DNA of 64,000 nt, taken from NCBI GenBank assembly GCA_015350385.1, contig WNKI01000002.1, positions 2,926,357 to 2,990,356 on the forward strand, in the 5' to 3' direction. This DNA is from Aculops lycopersici (lineage: Eukaryota > Arthropoda > Arachnida > Trombidiformes > Eriophyidae). Position 1 is the first letter of the stretch. Each line of letters opens with the position of its first letter. A program made the translations under genes and the position numbers. Of the stretch, positions 7,576-21,400 are shown piece by piece. Below the pieces are notes generated by a model. That model had not been told where the DNA came from, did not search any database, and saw nothing but the letters and a program-made list of their open reading frames with translations.

Positions 7576-10545
7576 CTATTCCCTAGCAAATATTCCCTCA
7601 TCTCGGAGACGTTTCAATATTGGCCTGTATATTTCTGGCTGCAGGGGCACAACCATGCCAGTATTTTGGATCTCACCCTCAAGGATCATTTTGGAGGCTA
7701 TAGCTGCAGGATAGCCCACTGTTTTAGCCATAGCCGAGAAGCCACCGTTATTCTCACCATAAACAACCATACTCAAGGACCTATCCTCAGTAGTCATATC
7801 AGCCCATTCGACTCCGAAGTTAATCCTCATGATTACAAGATCATTCTCACCATCCTTGAATGGGTAGCGCTTGATAACCTTGAGTCGAATGGTGTCGAAG
7901 GGAGTGTCGCACTTCACAACGGGCTCGTCCTCAAACAGACCCAAATCTATTATTGCCTGCAAACGTTCGTCAGATTTGCCCACTTTTTCGTAGACCAAGC
8001 TCTTGAGATTAGATAATGAGATATCCTGAGAATGGCCAAGCATTTCGGCTAACAATTGCCTCCAAGTTAATTCGGATCCATTGTTGGATTGTAGGTGCTG
8101 CTGATGACCTTGATCCATGAGTCCGAGCATCTTTAGTGCCTTGATAGTATCACTGAATCCCCGATATCTCAGTGTTCCACGAATGATTGTCTTGGCATCA
8201 GGTAGATTGTATAGCTCCTGGTACTCCAGTGAGTCTCGATTTGGAAAAGCCTCTAGGGCAAAGCCGCGCAAGAAACCGCCAACTGATCTTGCATGTTCCA
8301 TTAGTCTACCCGGTTCGGCAACATGGACTTGGTTGTTCTCCTTCCATCTGGCACCATTTAGAGTGATTGCAAAGGCACCCATCGGATTCCAGCCAAACTT
8401 GTAGCCGAGTGGATTGTCTGCAAACTCTGGAGTTGGCAAGCCGCAACAATAGGAAGCGAAAGAGGTAATTTTACCGCCCGCCGAGGCAACCTCATCGATC
8501 ACCTGCTTAGCCAGCAAGTGGTCGATTCCTGGATCAAGACCAACCTCGTTTAAGATAGTTATGCCAGCTTGTTTGGCCGCCTGATCCAATTCTTTGAGAT
8601 CCTTGCTCAGGTAGCTGGCGGTAACCATGTTGGTTTTGTGGTTGATACACATTTTGGCTACAAACGTGTGCAAAGAGTAAGGAAGAAGACTCACCACTAG
8701 ATCTGACTCTTGGACCAACGATGATAGAGTGTCCTGTTTCCTGGTCACATCCATAACAATTGTGCGTAAGTTATCATGGGTCTTGGCCATTTCGTTTTGC
8801 TTCGCAACCTCATGCTCTAAGCTCGACACAATGGTGCACCTAATTTTTGGATCTCGGCAGAGATACTCAATTAGAGGTCCGCTCACGTGTCCGGCACCCA
8901 ACACTAGAACCTCTTTAGTGTCGCTCGATTTCTTAAACTTACTAATCTCTTGCTTCTCTCTCAATTCCTGAATGTACTTGTAGTTTGGTCTCAATGCTCC
9001 ATTGCTTGCTATGATGGCAGAATTTACAACTCCACAGAAGTCCTCCTCCTCAATTGACCTCTGTGCATCGGATTTAACAATGTCCATAATGTAAGGTAAC
9101 AACAAGTTGCCGAACATATCTGTGGACTCTAATGGTAACTGGGTGGGCATATTATCAATGGAGCAAATGAGAAATCCATTACCGGCAAACGAAGAGTCGG
9201 AAGAGGTGTTTGTTTCAGCGTCGTAAAGGTAGAAGGGATTGTCGATTGTTGAGCAATCTTGCATGAACTCAATGGATCCTCCTGGATCGGCCGAAATATC
9301 GCACAAAGCAATAAGTCGATGAGGTAAGCTTGGTGATCCTATCGATTGCAGTTGTTGCGTTCTAGCCTCACCATTGCCATTCGAGGAATCAGAGTCGTAG
9401 TTGAACTTCCTTCTCGTGGCAACAGGTTGCGCTAGCTTCTTGGCGTCGGGAATAGTCAGTAGTCTTGGTGCATTGGGTGGCCAGTAGACTCCGTTAATGA
9501 TAACACTAGCGTAGGGTGCGATGTCAGTGGCAAACTTTGAGTAGTATCTCTCCGGGTGTTGGGAGTACTCCTCCATATCGATCGAGTTTCTTCCGTTTCC
9601 GTTGTCATTTCCGCTCGCTTTGTGTGGGGCGCTATTCTTTCTAACCAAATGATCAGCTCTGCTCACTATAGTTCCATAAACTTTACTTGTTGATCCTCTT
9701 TCGGCAATCTCGCGCAAATCGCACGGATCCACATACTCAGTGGGCAACTCGGCGAAAACCTCCTGAGCCCCCTGACTGACGTTTCCGGATCCTGTGAAAA
9801 CAAACGTCAATGGTCCTATGGATTTTGGCATCTTTCCTAGGGCAATCTCGTAGCCGACATCTCGAATTGCCTGTTTCGCTGTACCTGCATTGCGATAATT
9901 GTGAGCTGGACCAATGTGCATAAAGGGCGTGTGATGCCCAAGTGCCAGGAGACGCAGTCCAATTCCGTGCAAAATATTAATCATGCCCGCAACCCCCGCG
10001 TACTTTCCAAAGGCAACCACTCTATTATCATGCTCATCAACCATTCGCTCGTAATCAATTAACCTGATGTTCTTCTCCAAAACTGTATCCAATAGCGGCA
10101 TGTTGGCCTCTTGAGCTTTGATTGTGTGCGAGAAGAAGCAGTAGGTTTTACCTGGAATTAACAGGTCCTGTGGAACCTGTTTGACTCCCAAAATGACAGG
10201 TGCCTCGCTGATATCCTCCCTAGCCTCAGCGCCAGCTCTAATGTACGATTGCAATGGGTAGGCTCGGCGATTCGAGGGTTGTATCAAAACCCTGATTCCC
10301 TGTTTTGAAAGTATATCCACGTGAAATGGGGCCAATGGAGCTCGGCGTTCCCAAATGGACGCATCCTCCCGCCGGATGGCGAGACAGTAGCGCGAGCCGC
10401 GCCTTAGCGACGCTGACCTGTGGAATTGGCGCACGAATTTTGTGGCGCTTAAACTTGATGATATAGTCATTGTATTGATTGGTGATTTATTATTGCTTCT
10501 CGTATATTGTTCATTACATTTGATCAGCCTTCGCAATTTGTTCAC
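7576..10545 (-). CDS. AASS: Alpha-aminoadipic semialdehyde synthase (lysine-ketoglutarate reductase / saccharopine dehydrogenase)
   Basis: This bifunctional mitochondrial enzyme carries out the first two steps of lysine breakdown. Lysine and 2-oxoglutarate form saccharopine, which is then split to glutamate and aminoadipate semialdehyde. The frame is 989 residues with no introns, slightly longer than the roughly 926-residue animal enzyme. The N-terminal 50 residues are rich in Arg and Ser and lack acids (KFVRQFHRSASLRRG), as expected of a mitochondrial presequence. An alternative start is Met26 at 10470. The reductase half begins at LAIRREDASIWERRAPLAP and includes FFSHTIKAQ (about 135-143), GKYAGVAGMINILHGIG and FTGSGNVSQGAQEVF. 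The dehydrogenase half has the nucleotide-binding GAGHVSGP loop (about 549-556) and NEVGLDPGIDH (about 665-675). A low-complexity Asn/Gly/Ser linker (NDNGNGRNS, SDSSNGNGEA) in the central part accounts for some extra length. Confidence 0.96.
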   Translation of the reverse strand: MNKLRRLIKCNEQYTRSNNKSPINTMTISSSLSATKFVRQFHRSASLRRGSRYCLAIRREDASIWERRAPLAPFHVDILSKQGIRVLIQPSNRRAYPLQSYIRAGAEAREDISEAPVILGVKQVPQDLLIPGKTYCFFSHTIKAQEANMPLLDTVLEKNIRLIDYERMVDEHDNRVVAFGKYAGVAGMINILHGIGLRLLALGHHTPFMHIGPAHNYRNAGTAKQAIRDVGYEIALGKMPKSIGPLTFVFTGSGNVSQGAQEVFAELPTEYVDPCDLREIAERGSTSKVYGTIVSRADHLVRKNSAPHKASGNDNGNGRNSIDMEEYSQHPERYYSKFATDIAPYASVIINGVYWPPNAPRLLTIPDAKKLAQPVATRRKFNYDSDSSNGNGEARTQQLQSIGSPSLPHRLIALCDISADPGGSIEFMQDCSTIDNPFYLYDAETNTSSDSSFAGNGFLICSIDNMPTQLPLESTDMFGNLLLPYIMDIVKSDAQRSIEEEDFCGVVNSAIIASNGALRPNYKYIQELREKQEISKFKKSSDTKEVLVLGAGHVSGPLIEYLCRDPKIRCTIVSSLEHEVAKQNEMAKTHDNLRTIVMDVTRKQDTLSSLVQESDLVVSLLPYSLHTFVAKMCINHKTNMVTASYLSKDLKELDQAAKQAGITILNEVGLDPGIDHLLAKQVIDEVASAGGKITSFASYCCGLPTPEFADNPLGYKFGWNPMGAFAITLNGARWKENNQVHVAEPGRLMEHARSVGGFLRGFALEAFPNRDSLEYQELYNLPDAKTIIRGTLRYRGFSDTIKALKMLGLMDQGHQQHLQSNNGSELTWRQLLAEMLGHSQDISLSNLKSLVYEKVGKSDERLQAIIDLGLFEDEPVVKCDTPFDTIRLKVIKRYPFKDGENDLVIMRINFGVEWADMTTEDRSLSMVVYGENNGGFSAMAKTVGYPAAIASKMILEGEIQNTGMVVPLQPEIYRPILKRLRDEGIFARE

Positions 10546-11305
10546 CTCGTGATCTACCTAAAATTGTTGCTATTTTGCTATCCTGTTTACCGTGCGAGAC
10601 TTTGAATGCAAGTGTCATTTTCAGACTTAAAACCGCAAAATTGAACCAAAAGCCTTAGAGACAAATGAGATCAAGATAAATAAACGACGGAAAGAGATCA
10701 TCGGCTTGAGATACCGAGTGGCCAACAAGCTCGAGCTAATGAACTCTCGTTGGTGGTGGTGATTCTGCGGTGTAGATTTATCGAAGCGGTTGTAGCAACA
10801 AGTGGGCAGTGATTGTTTGAGCTACAGTTTTGTCAAAACTATCAGACATCGACAAACAACAACAACAACCACAGAGACCACAACGAGACACAAGCGGCGA
10901 AATTAGTAACACGCCGAGCAACTAGCTAGCCAACTAATTGGTCCACTTGTCTTTATGCTTATATTTCGCATTTACATTAACTTAGAACTTATCTAAAAGG
11001 GAACGAATAGATTTCGTAATCAAATTTGTATCATAACTTTGTGATTCTTTTCCACTGTAACATCACTTGTACTGGTATAAGTAGCAGTAATAGTAGCGCA
11101 GGAAAGGTCTAAATATAGCATCTCACTATTACAAAATATTATGAGTTCCATCGAGTGCCATCAATGAAAATTCATCTAGATAAACCGACGTAAGCTAGTG
11201 GCGCCAACGATGACAATCAGCTAACCGCTTGCCTGTTTCCAACTTGTAGTCTAGTTTGTTTGTTATCGTATGGCACAGCGGGCGGCCAATCAATCTCGCC
11301 GGCAA

Positions 11306-11346
11306 GACAACAACAACAACAGCAGCAGCAGCAGCAACAACAACAA
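11306..11346. repeat. CAA/CAG trinucleotide run
   Basis: Consecutive CAA, CAG and again CAA units, ending directly in a copy of the dispersed word CAACAAGTG at 11341-11349. It is noncoding as far as I can see. Confidence 0.8.
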
Positions 11347-14300
11347 GTGCTCGTCGTGATATCGAGTTTCTACAAGGGAGATGTGTGCGAGTAAAAATTT
11401 TTCAAGAGAAGGTTAGCAACAAGTGAAGCTCGAAACTAAGATCAATGACAAGACCACCACCAGCGAATGTCAACTAATCTAAACTTAATTGCGGCTACTA
11501 ATTCTATCCATCAACTCGACTGACTGACAGGCATGCTAGCTTCTACATTTGGGTGACAATGTTATATTGATACAAATACCATTGAGCTTAGCGCTACTAT
11601 TGCGACTAGAATACTAATCCATTCCCTGGTTAGATCGAACTTTCTATGGGATAAACTTGACTCAATCAGCGAGTTTTTTGTAGTCATAACTTTCAATTCC
11701 AATCTCAATTTAAAAATTGAAATTTCAGCTAGACATAGAAAGCACAAGAGCGAGAGCGAAAGAAAGATGTTCAGAGAAAGATGGAAAGAAAGATGAATGG
11801 ACGCGATGACTCGAAAGGGTTAATTTGTTGAATGCATCCAGACTCACGCCTAACAAGTTGTTTGCCCCTCTATCTTCTCGTAACTCATCTCATAAACGTT
11901 TCCAAAGAGCCGACAATGAGCTCGTGAATATAAAGTAGCTAGGTGGTTGTTTGGTGGTGGCGAGCGTTTTTTCTCTCAATGGGCGCGAACGGTCAGCTGA
12001 CAACCTGCGCTACGCACAGCAGCAGAATCGACAGGTTTCTGCTGATGAGCTACTACGAGTGCTGGCTGCTATGTTGGTGATCTTTTGCTTATCGTACATC
12101 AACAAGGTTAGCGAGTTAAATTAAAGGTGACATAGAGGAGACAGGCTGACCATATTAAACGATTGAGAGCAATCGTTTGGCCGCCACAAGAACGAATGTT
12201 GCCATGTCCAGCGAGGCGACGAATTTTCGTCATGCGCAACCAAGACCAAAAATTTTGCACCTTCAAAAGATCACCTGCGACAAATCAAAAACGAGTATTG
12301 CAATCGAAACGCACAAGTAGCGAGAAAATACTAGCCTCGTTATCAATTTCTGTGACTGCAGGATAGATCAGAAATCGCGTTATCTTTAAATGAAGCAAAA
12401 GTTTTGCTATTGGCTGTAATCGCATTGCGTTACCCTGCCTCACCTGCTCCGCTTCTTGTGGCCGGCAAACTACATGTGACACAACGCGACGCAACGCTAC
12501 CAACAGACGGCGCGTTGATCTTAATCTCGCTGCTAATTGATATACAGAGGAACTAAAAAAGGTGATTTTCGTCAGCTGATCTGGCGAATGGATAGCGAGA
12601 GAGAAGAAAAAAGTTGAATAACCGGCGAGTCATTCATTTAGTCAGTCAGTTAGTTGGTTGGTCGAACATGTCTACACCTGAAAGGGCGGCTGGTAACCAG
12701 CGACAAGTGACCAACAACACAGAAACAAGTGGCGGCCACGAACAGACCGCTGACAACAATCGGCCATTTGGTTTGGTGGAAAGGCCGCAAGAGGTTGGCT
12801 TGCCTTGCTCGCTTGCCAAGAGATAAACGTAAGGGATTTTTTTTACTGTTTACCTTTTTCTTCTCTCACTTCTACCTCTGGTGTTGATTTTGGTTAACTT
12901 ATGTGTATAGCAACAAAAAGGAAAGAAAATTGGAGTGGAGTGAAGAGCAACCTGTTTGCTCGCCGCTTACCCGGCACGGCTACCTGCGTTACTACCAATG
13001 GCGCCGCCACCACCACGCTGAAAGATTCCCACATTTCATCTCTGCTTTTGCTCTTGTATGGGGTAGAATTTCATGTTGCCATCGTAAACTTGGTAGCATT
13101 AGAGGTTCAAGAAAACACAAAGTGATATTCTTTAGTCTCAGTTCTTTTATTCGCTCCTCGTTCACTCGCCTGGCTGAATGATAATGATACCCAATCAACT
13201 TGTTGGCGAGTGGGTGCCGACGCTCAGAGAAAGAGTGAGCAGTGGTCGGGCAACAGGTGAGTTGCAAGTCCACATATGTAAAAGCAACCGAGATTAGCTC
13301 AGCTTAGCTTAGCTCAACTCACGATACCAAGAGGGAGCTAGTAATAAAAGAAGGCCTACATTTGGCGTGAGATATGCCAATTGATGGTCTATTTCAAGCC
13401 ACTTGTTGCTAGCGCTGGTTTTGCTGGTGCTATTTCCAACTCAAATGAGCGAGCGCTTGGCCGCTCGACGTAGTTACGCTATCTGTTCAATAAATTCGTC
13501 TTTTATTGGCCAGCTTCCACTAACTTCGACTCACCCCCCCCCCCAAATCCAACCATTTCACTTGCGCGTGCTGCTATAATAAATCATAAAAATGATATGA
13601 TATCGAGATGTGCGGTTCCTTGAATTCGATACTTTGTTTTAGGTATTGAATTGGCGCTCAAGGAAGTTGGAGTGGTGCGACATCACTAGACGAGATGTCA
13701 TTGGGAAAAATCACAACTTTTCCATTTCCACGGAACTAAAATGAATTGCAATGAACGGGACATGAGCAGATTTTGGGTCAAAGTGGCCATCTTAGTTCGA
13801 TGCTGCATCAAGAGCTCGATAAGTCTGAAGTTTCAAGATTAGTGTGGATATTGGCACCCAATTGTTGAGTGGTTTAAATAAATGATTCAGTTATTAAGTT
13901 CCGTTTCGCGGGCTCAACAACAAGTGGCAACGTGTGAGAGACTTGGAAAAAACAACAGTCAACCATCGAACAGAGAGTGACAGATTGATGGCCACTCAGA
14001 GTTGTGGTTCTAGATTATAATGTTGTTGTTGTTTTTGTTGTCTTTGATGATGTTGAAGTTATTGTTGACGCTGCTAGTGTTGGCTAGACGAGAACCGCCA
14101 CAACAACAACAGCAACAACAACAACTTGTTGATTGAGACGCCCGCCGATTGCGCATCGAGTTGGCCGTCGACAGCAACGATACCGACAACAGCACAACCA
14201 AAACCGCTACCCTCGGCGCCGGTGCTCACTCACAGCCGCAGGCAACCCTTCCTTGATTGGCACTTGTCTCGACACAACTATCTTGCCAAATAAACCTAGC

Positions 14301-17300
14301 CAATCACAGATTTGATCATGATGATGATGCGCTCAATTTGTTTGCTCACTTGTTGAAGTGACACCACAATTTGTATATTTCTGATCCCCACACATAAACA
14401 CACTAAGCTTTTTGGGTGCAATATTGTGGTCGTCGTTTAGAACCAAGTCGTCCTTTGGAAAATCTTAGAAACGTTGGTGTTATTTTTGGTTAATCTGTCG
14501 ATAGCCGCGGGCAATTCAAGTGCACAATCAGCGGAGACAATCAGCGAGACGCACAGGCAAACAAAATTCACGCGCAAAAGAGACACGGGGATCGAGAGGA
14601 AGCAGATGAGACCAAAGAGATCACGCAGGAAATGGCAACAACAGGTGCGAGCCAGGTACTAATCGACGTCGGCGGGTGACGTTCAGTCTGGCTGGCTCGC
14701 TCGCTAAGACAGTTAGAGGTGGTGACGCAGATCAGGTGGGTGGAAGTTTTCTCTCCTTCCTCTATTCCTCCGTCTCGTGGCGGCTGCTACTACAGCTGCT
14801 GTTGCTTGAGCTGGCTCATCCTGTTGGGCAGGTAAATTGATAAGTTTTTCTCCTTTGCTTTAGCTACTACTGAAATAGTAGCTAGAGCTTTCTTTTTGTA
14901 AGCAAAAACACCAATCGTTTAATCGCTGGTTGTTCTCTGTGATTGCCAATTCAACTTCTGTGCAAGTTAATGTAATTCACTTCTTGGTTTGTTGCCGGCG
15001 GAGAAATGATGCCGATTATTTGGAATTCCGCCGATGCAAAATGATTGCGATGCCCTCGAAACTTGAGACCAACTTGAAGCTGCTCCTGCTGTCACTGGGA
15101 GGAACAATGGCAACTTAGTAATGGAAGGGTTTACCTGCTTGCTGATTCGATAATGATTCACGATAATTTCACATTATTCCAAGATGTTTCTACCACTGGA
15201 AAGTACCAGAGGCGTGAATTTTCATTCTATGACACTTTATCATCGTGAACCAGTCGATAGATGACAATGTTAAACTTCCATTGTATGTGTTATTTTTTCG
15301 TGCTCCAATTCAAAAACAAACATACAAACATAGTTAATAAGAGCAGCGAGTTGGAGGGGAATGGAAAATAAATTATAATTTTCCTCTCGAAAAACAAGCA
15401 ATTGTAGATTTTATCAGATAGAGAGTGAGGTGGAGAAAAGTTTAGTCAGAAATAAGTATGTATAATTGATATTTTCAAAGGCCCCGGCGAGATATATACG
15501 TATCTGTATGCGTGTTTGGTACACACGCAAAAAGAATCAGAAACTCACTCGGCACGTGCTGCTCGCTCAAGTAAAGAGGTGAGTCAGCGAGCAAAAGGTA
15601 ATAGGCAAGCGGGAGCCACTCACTTGTGAGATGTATTTGCTGCTTCTAAACCAGGCTTATTTTATGCTAAACCAACTAGTGGGGTTAAATCGAAGCAAAC
15701 CAATAGAACCAAAAGGTTTGTCTGTCGTGTTGCAGTATAAGCAGCCAGGTTAAGTAAGTGATAATGCTCTAAGCTACCATCATTACCTGGAATGAATCGA
15801 GTTCGTTAGTTATTTCAATTATTAATATCATTTGCCAACTTGTTCCTGTTCGCTTCTCTCCCAAAAACATAGTCTTCGTTGAACCACTCATGATGGTGAT
15901 TAACAAGAGAGCGAGATGATTTCGAAATCTAAATCGCATGGCGAAACTCTTTCTCGAGTAGCTCAAAACATGATAACGCGAATAAAATATATCGAAAAAT
16001 AATGAAGGAGCAAGCGCCGCCTCCGAACAGGAAGTCTAGCTTTGGGTAGGAATCTTCACCTCGAGCACTGGGGCTGCATTGTAGGAAAAAATGATAAAAG
16101 TTGAGAGCATTGAATCTGATAAGCTGCAGCGAGGGAGGCGAGCAATCAATTGATTAGCCAGGAGGCGAAGGTCATTGATGGAGAAGGTATTCGTGAATGT
16201 TTCCGTTTTTGGCTTGTTTTCACTTCAGGCAAACATCTAGCTGCAACAAGCTTTTATGTTTGTTCAGTGAATTTTCTCTTAAACAACGTTCAAAACATTA
16301 GGATACACTTGTTGCTTTCCGCAATTTTCATCTGCCGCACTTGTCTTGAACTCTCGTGTTGTGGAGGATTGATTACAAGTTTAATTTTAACGACCTATCT
16401 CATTGTTTTTTACTGTATCTCAATCTCTTTATAGTCATTAAACTATCCTCAACTAGACCATCATTCGATAAAGGTGGAGTCAATCTTTGGAGAAGAAATA
16501 GCAAAAACGTTACTCGTTCTCCCCCTTTCTCTTCTTTAAGAATCCCACTGGCGACTCGACGATTCAAGTGTTTGTCTTTGATCGAGAGATTCGAAAGGGT
16601 AATCCGGACATTCGCGCCTGTTGTTGCTCATTACCAATTCAGTCCACGTGCCACTTGTTGCTCGGAGGATAACAACCAAAGTTAGAGGCTGGTGCTCAAC
16701 TGGAAGGTTTTCTCTCTATCTCTCACGCCTGGTAGAGCAATACATCACTGGATCCCATCTAGGTTTGGATCTCATTTTGCTAATGATGGGGCTACTTTTT
16801 TGCTCGCTGTTCATCCAGGTAACCGTGTCAATCGTGAAATATCTACTTCTCAGTCACAACAATCGTATAAGTTGTTGACTCGGCCACAAGGATCAAGAGG
16901 TGTGTTTAGCTAGCTGCTAGTTGTGGTGGTGGTCGTTTTGCAAACAGATCGATCATGGCACATTGCCAGGAAGTTGAGGAGAGTTCAAGTTTATTCTCAA
17001 CTCTCAGTTCCTAATTGTTATGGTGCGTGCGATATGAGATGAAGACCATCGCCACCGCCGCCACCACTCCACTATTGTAAGCCTTCCGGTTCTTTACTAG
17101 CACATACAAACACATATTGCCAACACTAGTTGCCGTCTAGGTAAACAGGTAGATGGAAGGATTGAAGGGAATCATGAGCTGACAGAGCTTGCGTGCAAAC
17201 TATTTGCTCTTATCAGCCGCAGATCCATTTGTTGCAACAAAGTCTAGAACGAGCAGGTAACTAACAGACTATCTATGTAACTAACTAACAGACAATTTAA

Positions 17301-17669
17301 CTAACGAGAATCATCGATATTCAAACTTGTATTGGACCATTTAATTCATTTTGCAGCCTCTCTGCGTCTCCCACTCCCTTGTATTCCTCGCTCCAAGATA
17401 GCTGCCATTGGCGGTGTTCTCGGTCGGCGGTTGGAGTTGGTGGCTGAGGTGGCAAATGGTGTGGTAAATGGCAATTTATTGTGCATTTTTCTTGGAACTA
17501 CCCTCGACGAGTCAACTCTCACCAATCGACTAACTAACTAACTAACAAACCAACCGAAAGTCAGTGTAACAACTTGAACGACTCTCACGCGGGTAGCCGC
17601 CTACCTGTGTCAGCTTACCTGGCTAAACTTGAGCTACTGCACGTCTCTCTATCTACAGCAAGCACAAAC

Positions 17670-17885
<216 letters not shown>

Positions 17886-18258
17886 AGAGAGAGAGGGAGA
17901 GACGCACAAACAACAGGACAACCTGTTGGATGCTCATAACTCTCAGCAACCAGAGCGCGTACTCTCGGACAGGTAGCAGGCACCACGATAACAAGCAACC
18001 ATCTCTGTCTCTCCCTCTGTCTAACTACTACCATCGCTTTTAGTTTAGCGTGGGGCAGATTCACGCGCTTGCTCGTGAAATGGCACCTTGGCTTATCTTG
18101 CTGATCGGTTCGGTTTGGCTCTGCTCGGTTAAGTTCAGATCAGATGGTTGGACGGATGGAGGGGAGGAAGGGGAGAGGCAATTGTATTTCGCCCCGCGAA
18201 AACTCGTGGTTACCGCCAATGCGAGCGCCCATCGCCAAAAGCAACCAAAAATGCTCGG

Positions 18259-18266
18259 TATATAAG
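18259..18266 (+). promoter_or_regulatory. TATA box of the cuticle protein gene
   Basis: TATATAAG sits about 30 bases upstream of a plausible initiator (TTCAGAACC around 18290-18298). That leaves about 113 bases of 5' leader before the start codon at 18406. A focused TATA promoter is usual for highly expressed, stage-timed cuticle genes. Confidence 0.8.
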
Positions 18267-18405
18267 ACCCGCCGGCGGCTTTAGTTGAATTCAGAACCAC
18301 GAAAAACAGTCACCACGTAACACTCACAAAGAGTTCATAAATCAAATCTACTTGCCAAAACTGAACCTCAATTTTTACCAAACTCTCAAGAAAACTCTCA
18401 TCACC

Positions 18406-21400
18406 ATGACCAGAGTACGTATCTCCCAGATACTTGGAGCTAATCTGACTTCCGGTCGATCTATCTTATCGTCCAAACATAATAATGCTCATCGCTAACC
18501 ATTTGTTTTATCACGTATCAACAACACCAACAATAACAAAAATCACAATAATAAATTGATAATCAATAGGTCTCATCAATCTTGCTAGTCGCGCTGGTTG
18601 CCTCGGGCGCCGTGCTAGCTGTTCAAGCGGCCGGCGGTATCAAGGGCCAGGCCCAAGATTCTCAGCAACGTCCATCGGGCATCAAGGGTCCGCGCCAACA
18701 GCAGCAGCAACAATACTTGCCACCTCCACCACCACCCCAAGTGATCCCACTTCCACCACCACCTCCACCAAGGCCAGTGGCCATCAAGGGTTCAGGACAG
18801 GTGGCACCAGTGTTCACTGCTGCGCGCATTCAACCAATTGTCCAGCAGCAGCAACAACAACAGGAGATTATCCAAGAGCAAGTCCAACAGCAAGTCCAAC
18901 AGCAAGAGCAAGAGCCAGAGCCAAGCCAGCAACAAGAGCAACCAGCTGTCCAGCAGCAACAGGAGGTTGACCCAAGCGCCGCCGCCCAGGACTCAGCTCC
19001 AGCCATCGCCGCTCCAGCTAGAGTTGCGCCAGCCGAAGCCGAGGAGGCCAACCCAAGACCAGAGCCATACGCTTTCAATTACGCCTTTGAGGCCGGCGAC
19101 TCGGCCACTTCCGGCTCGTCAACCCGCGAGGAGCAACAGGATGCCAGCGGCAAAGTGACAGGTAAGTTTCGCGTTTTAATTTGATCTCTTTATTTTCACT
19201 TATCATCGCGCAGCAGGTGGTTGCACTTCCCTCTCTATCGCTCTTAGATTTTTAGATTCTCAGTTTTGGGAGAAGCCACTAGAGCAACTTGCTGAGCTAA
19301 TTAAGTCGTCGACTAGTCGTTGGCCAGATTGACGGGAGATTAATGATGAGCAATGAGAGTTGGCCGAAGTTGTTGTGCGACGAATACAAACTCCTCGCTC
19401 AACTTACCTGCAGAGAGAAGGTGGATTTTCCATTCATTTCCAGGTAAGTTGAGATGCTACTTAAGAGTTAGCATTTCAATTTTAATTTGTTTCAATTTTT
19501 CATTTCCCACAAGGCAATAGAGAAGAAAAGGTGAAGGAAGAAAGAGAGCAGATATTTGTGTGAGAGAAATTGAACTGAATTTTAATGACTTTGGCGATGA
19601 TCATGAAAATATAATTTCTCTGCCGACTAATCAGCGAGTCGATGGCTGCAGCAAACTCTAGCTTTATTTCAATCTCAACCTCAACTTTACCCTAAACTCC
19701 GTCTCCACTTCTCTTTGGTCTGGTTTGCGAACAGACGTGAGGCAACCAGACAACTGAAGAAAAGAAAGACTTGGACTTGACTCCTCACAAAAAACCAACA
19801 AACTTGAACCTAACCTCGAATGAGTCGAGAGACGACCAACAAGTTTAGTTTATTTATTGTGGTCTGACCGAAGGGAGAAAAAAGCTAACAAACTAGGTAC
19901 GGTTTCTAATGGGCGCTGGGCGCCGTAATCGGCTCACTGGTGGTGACTCGCGCCGATTGCATAACTCGCGCCTACCAACTGCACGCCATTTTACGAGCAG
20001 ACAGCCAGTTAACCTTTTCGAGTGTACTATTAAGAGAGAAGAGGCTGCGTCTTCTTCGACGGCGGAATCACCTGGGACAGTTGGTTTCACCTGAGCGCCT
20101 TACCTGTCCACTAGATCGCCGGCCGCATTCGCTCTCTCGCTCATGATCTGACCACAACAAGTGGCCGCGTTAATTTACAGCTTTTCTCGCTCTCGTCTTG
20201 TGGCCGCCCGTCAGTTCAACGGTCACTGGGCTCGCTGGAAGTTGGTAGTTTTGGATTTTAACCAAAACGATTAGCTGGGTGTTGTTTCAATAGCAGTAGT
20301 TGTTGCTGTTGGTCGACTTTCGCTAGTCAGTTATTTGGTTGGAAGAAAGGTGAGATAAATGGAAAGAGTATGAGGAATAGCGCTCATTCATCTTTGGTTG
20401 CATGAGAGTTGATTTGTCGCAATCGACGGAATTAATATCGTCGGACACTTGCGCGCTTGAAGATCAAAGTGCATCCTTTTCTGGTCAGCTGGCAAATCGA
20501 GTCGTTTGTTCAGGTAGAGGACGACAACGAGTGAAATCCGCTGCTCCACTACCCGTCTCATCTTCCGCCGCCATCTCCAATTGCCAGAAGCATAAATCAC
20601 CCTGTCGCCTACTCGCTCTCAGTCCACCGACTCTCTCTTCCCTTACAATTACAACTAACTCAAATGCATGCATCAAACTAACTGTCGTTCACTCAAATAA
20701 ATTTCTCCAACGACCCAAAAAACCACACAGGCTTCTACACACTAAGAGGCGAGGATGGCAGAGACAGACGCGTAGACTACGTTGCCGATGCCAACGGATT
20801 CAGGGCCACGATTAGCACCAACGAGATGGGAACTGCACCAAAGGACTCGGCTGATGGTAAGTTCAACATAAACGGAATCAGCCAGCAGACGCAGGAGAGT
20901 TAGTGATAGTCTTTCATTCTCTAAGTGCCACTGACTCGCTTACTTATACAGTAGCTAGCTGCCAAATGGCTGACAAAGCAGGTTGACTGGTTGGCTAGCA
21001 AAACAAGAACTAGAGGCAGCGACGATCCAATAAAAACTGACACCAAACCAAATGACCAAACTAAAATCACTGACTCTCCTCTCGCTCTTATCTAATCTCG
21101 TCCACTTCACTCCAACTTGTTGGATCACCGGAAAACTAACCGGAAATTACCAATAAATACCTCAACAGTCGACTGGAACGCACAGAACCCAACCGACGCC
21201 CAACTGAGAGCCGCCGAGTCGGCCACCCAAGCTGCTCGCCAACGCGCCCTCCAAAACCCACAGCCGGCCGCTTCCGCTTCATCGACCTCCAGCAAGTCGG
21301 CTTCGTTTGCGCCAAGCAAAATCTCGTCGCCACGCCAGCAGCAGCAACAACAGGTTGCCGCCCCCTCAGCTAAGGGCCGTCCACAGCAACAGCAACAGCA

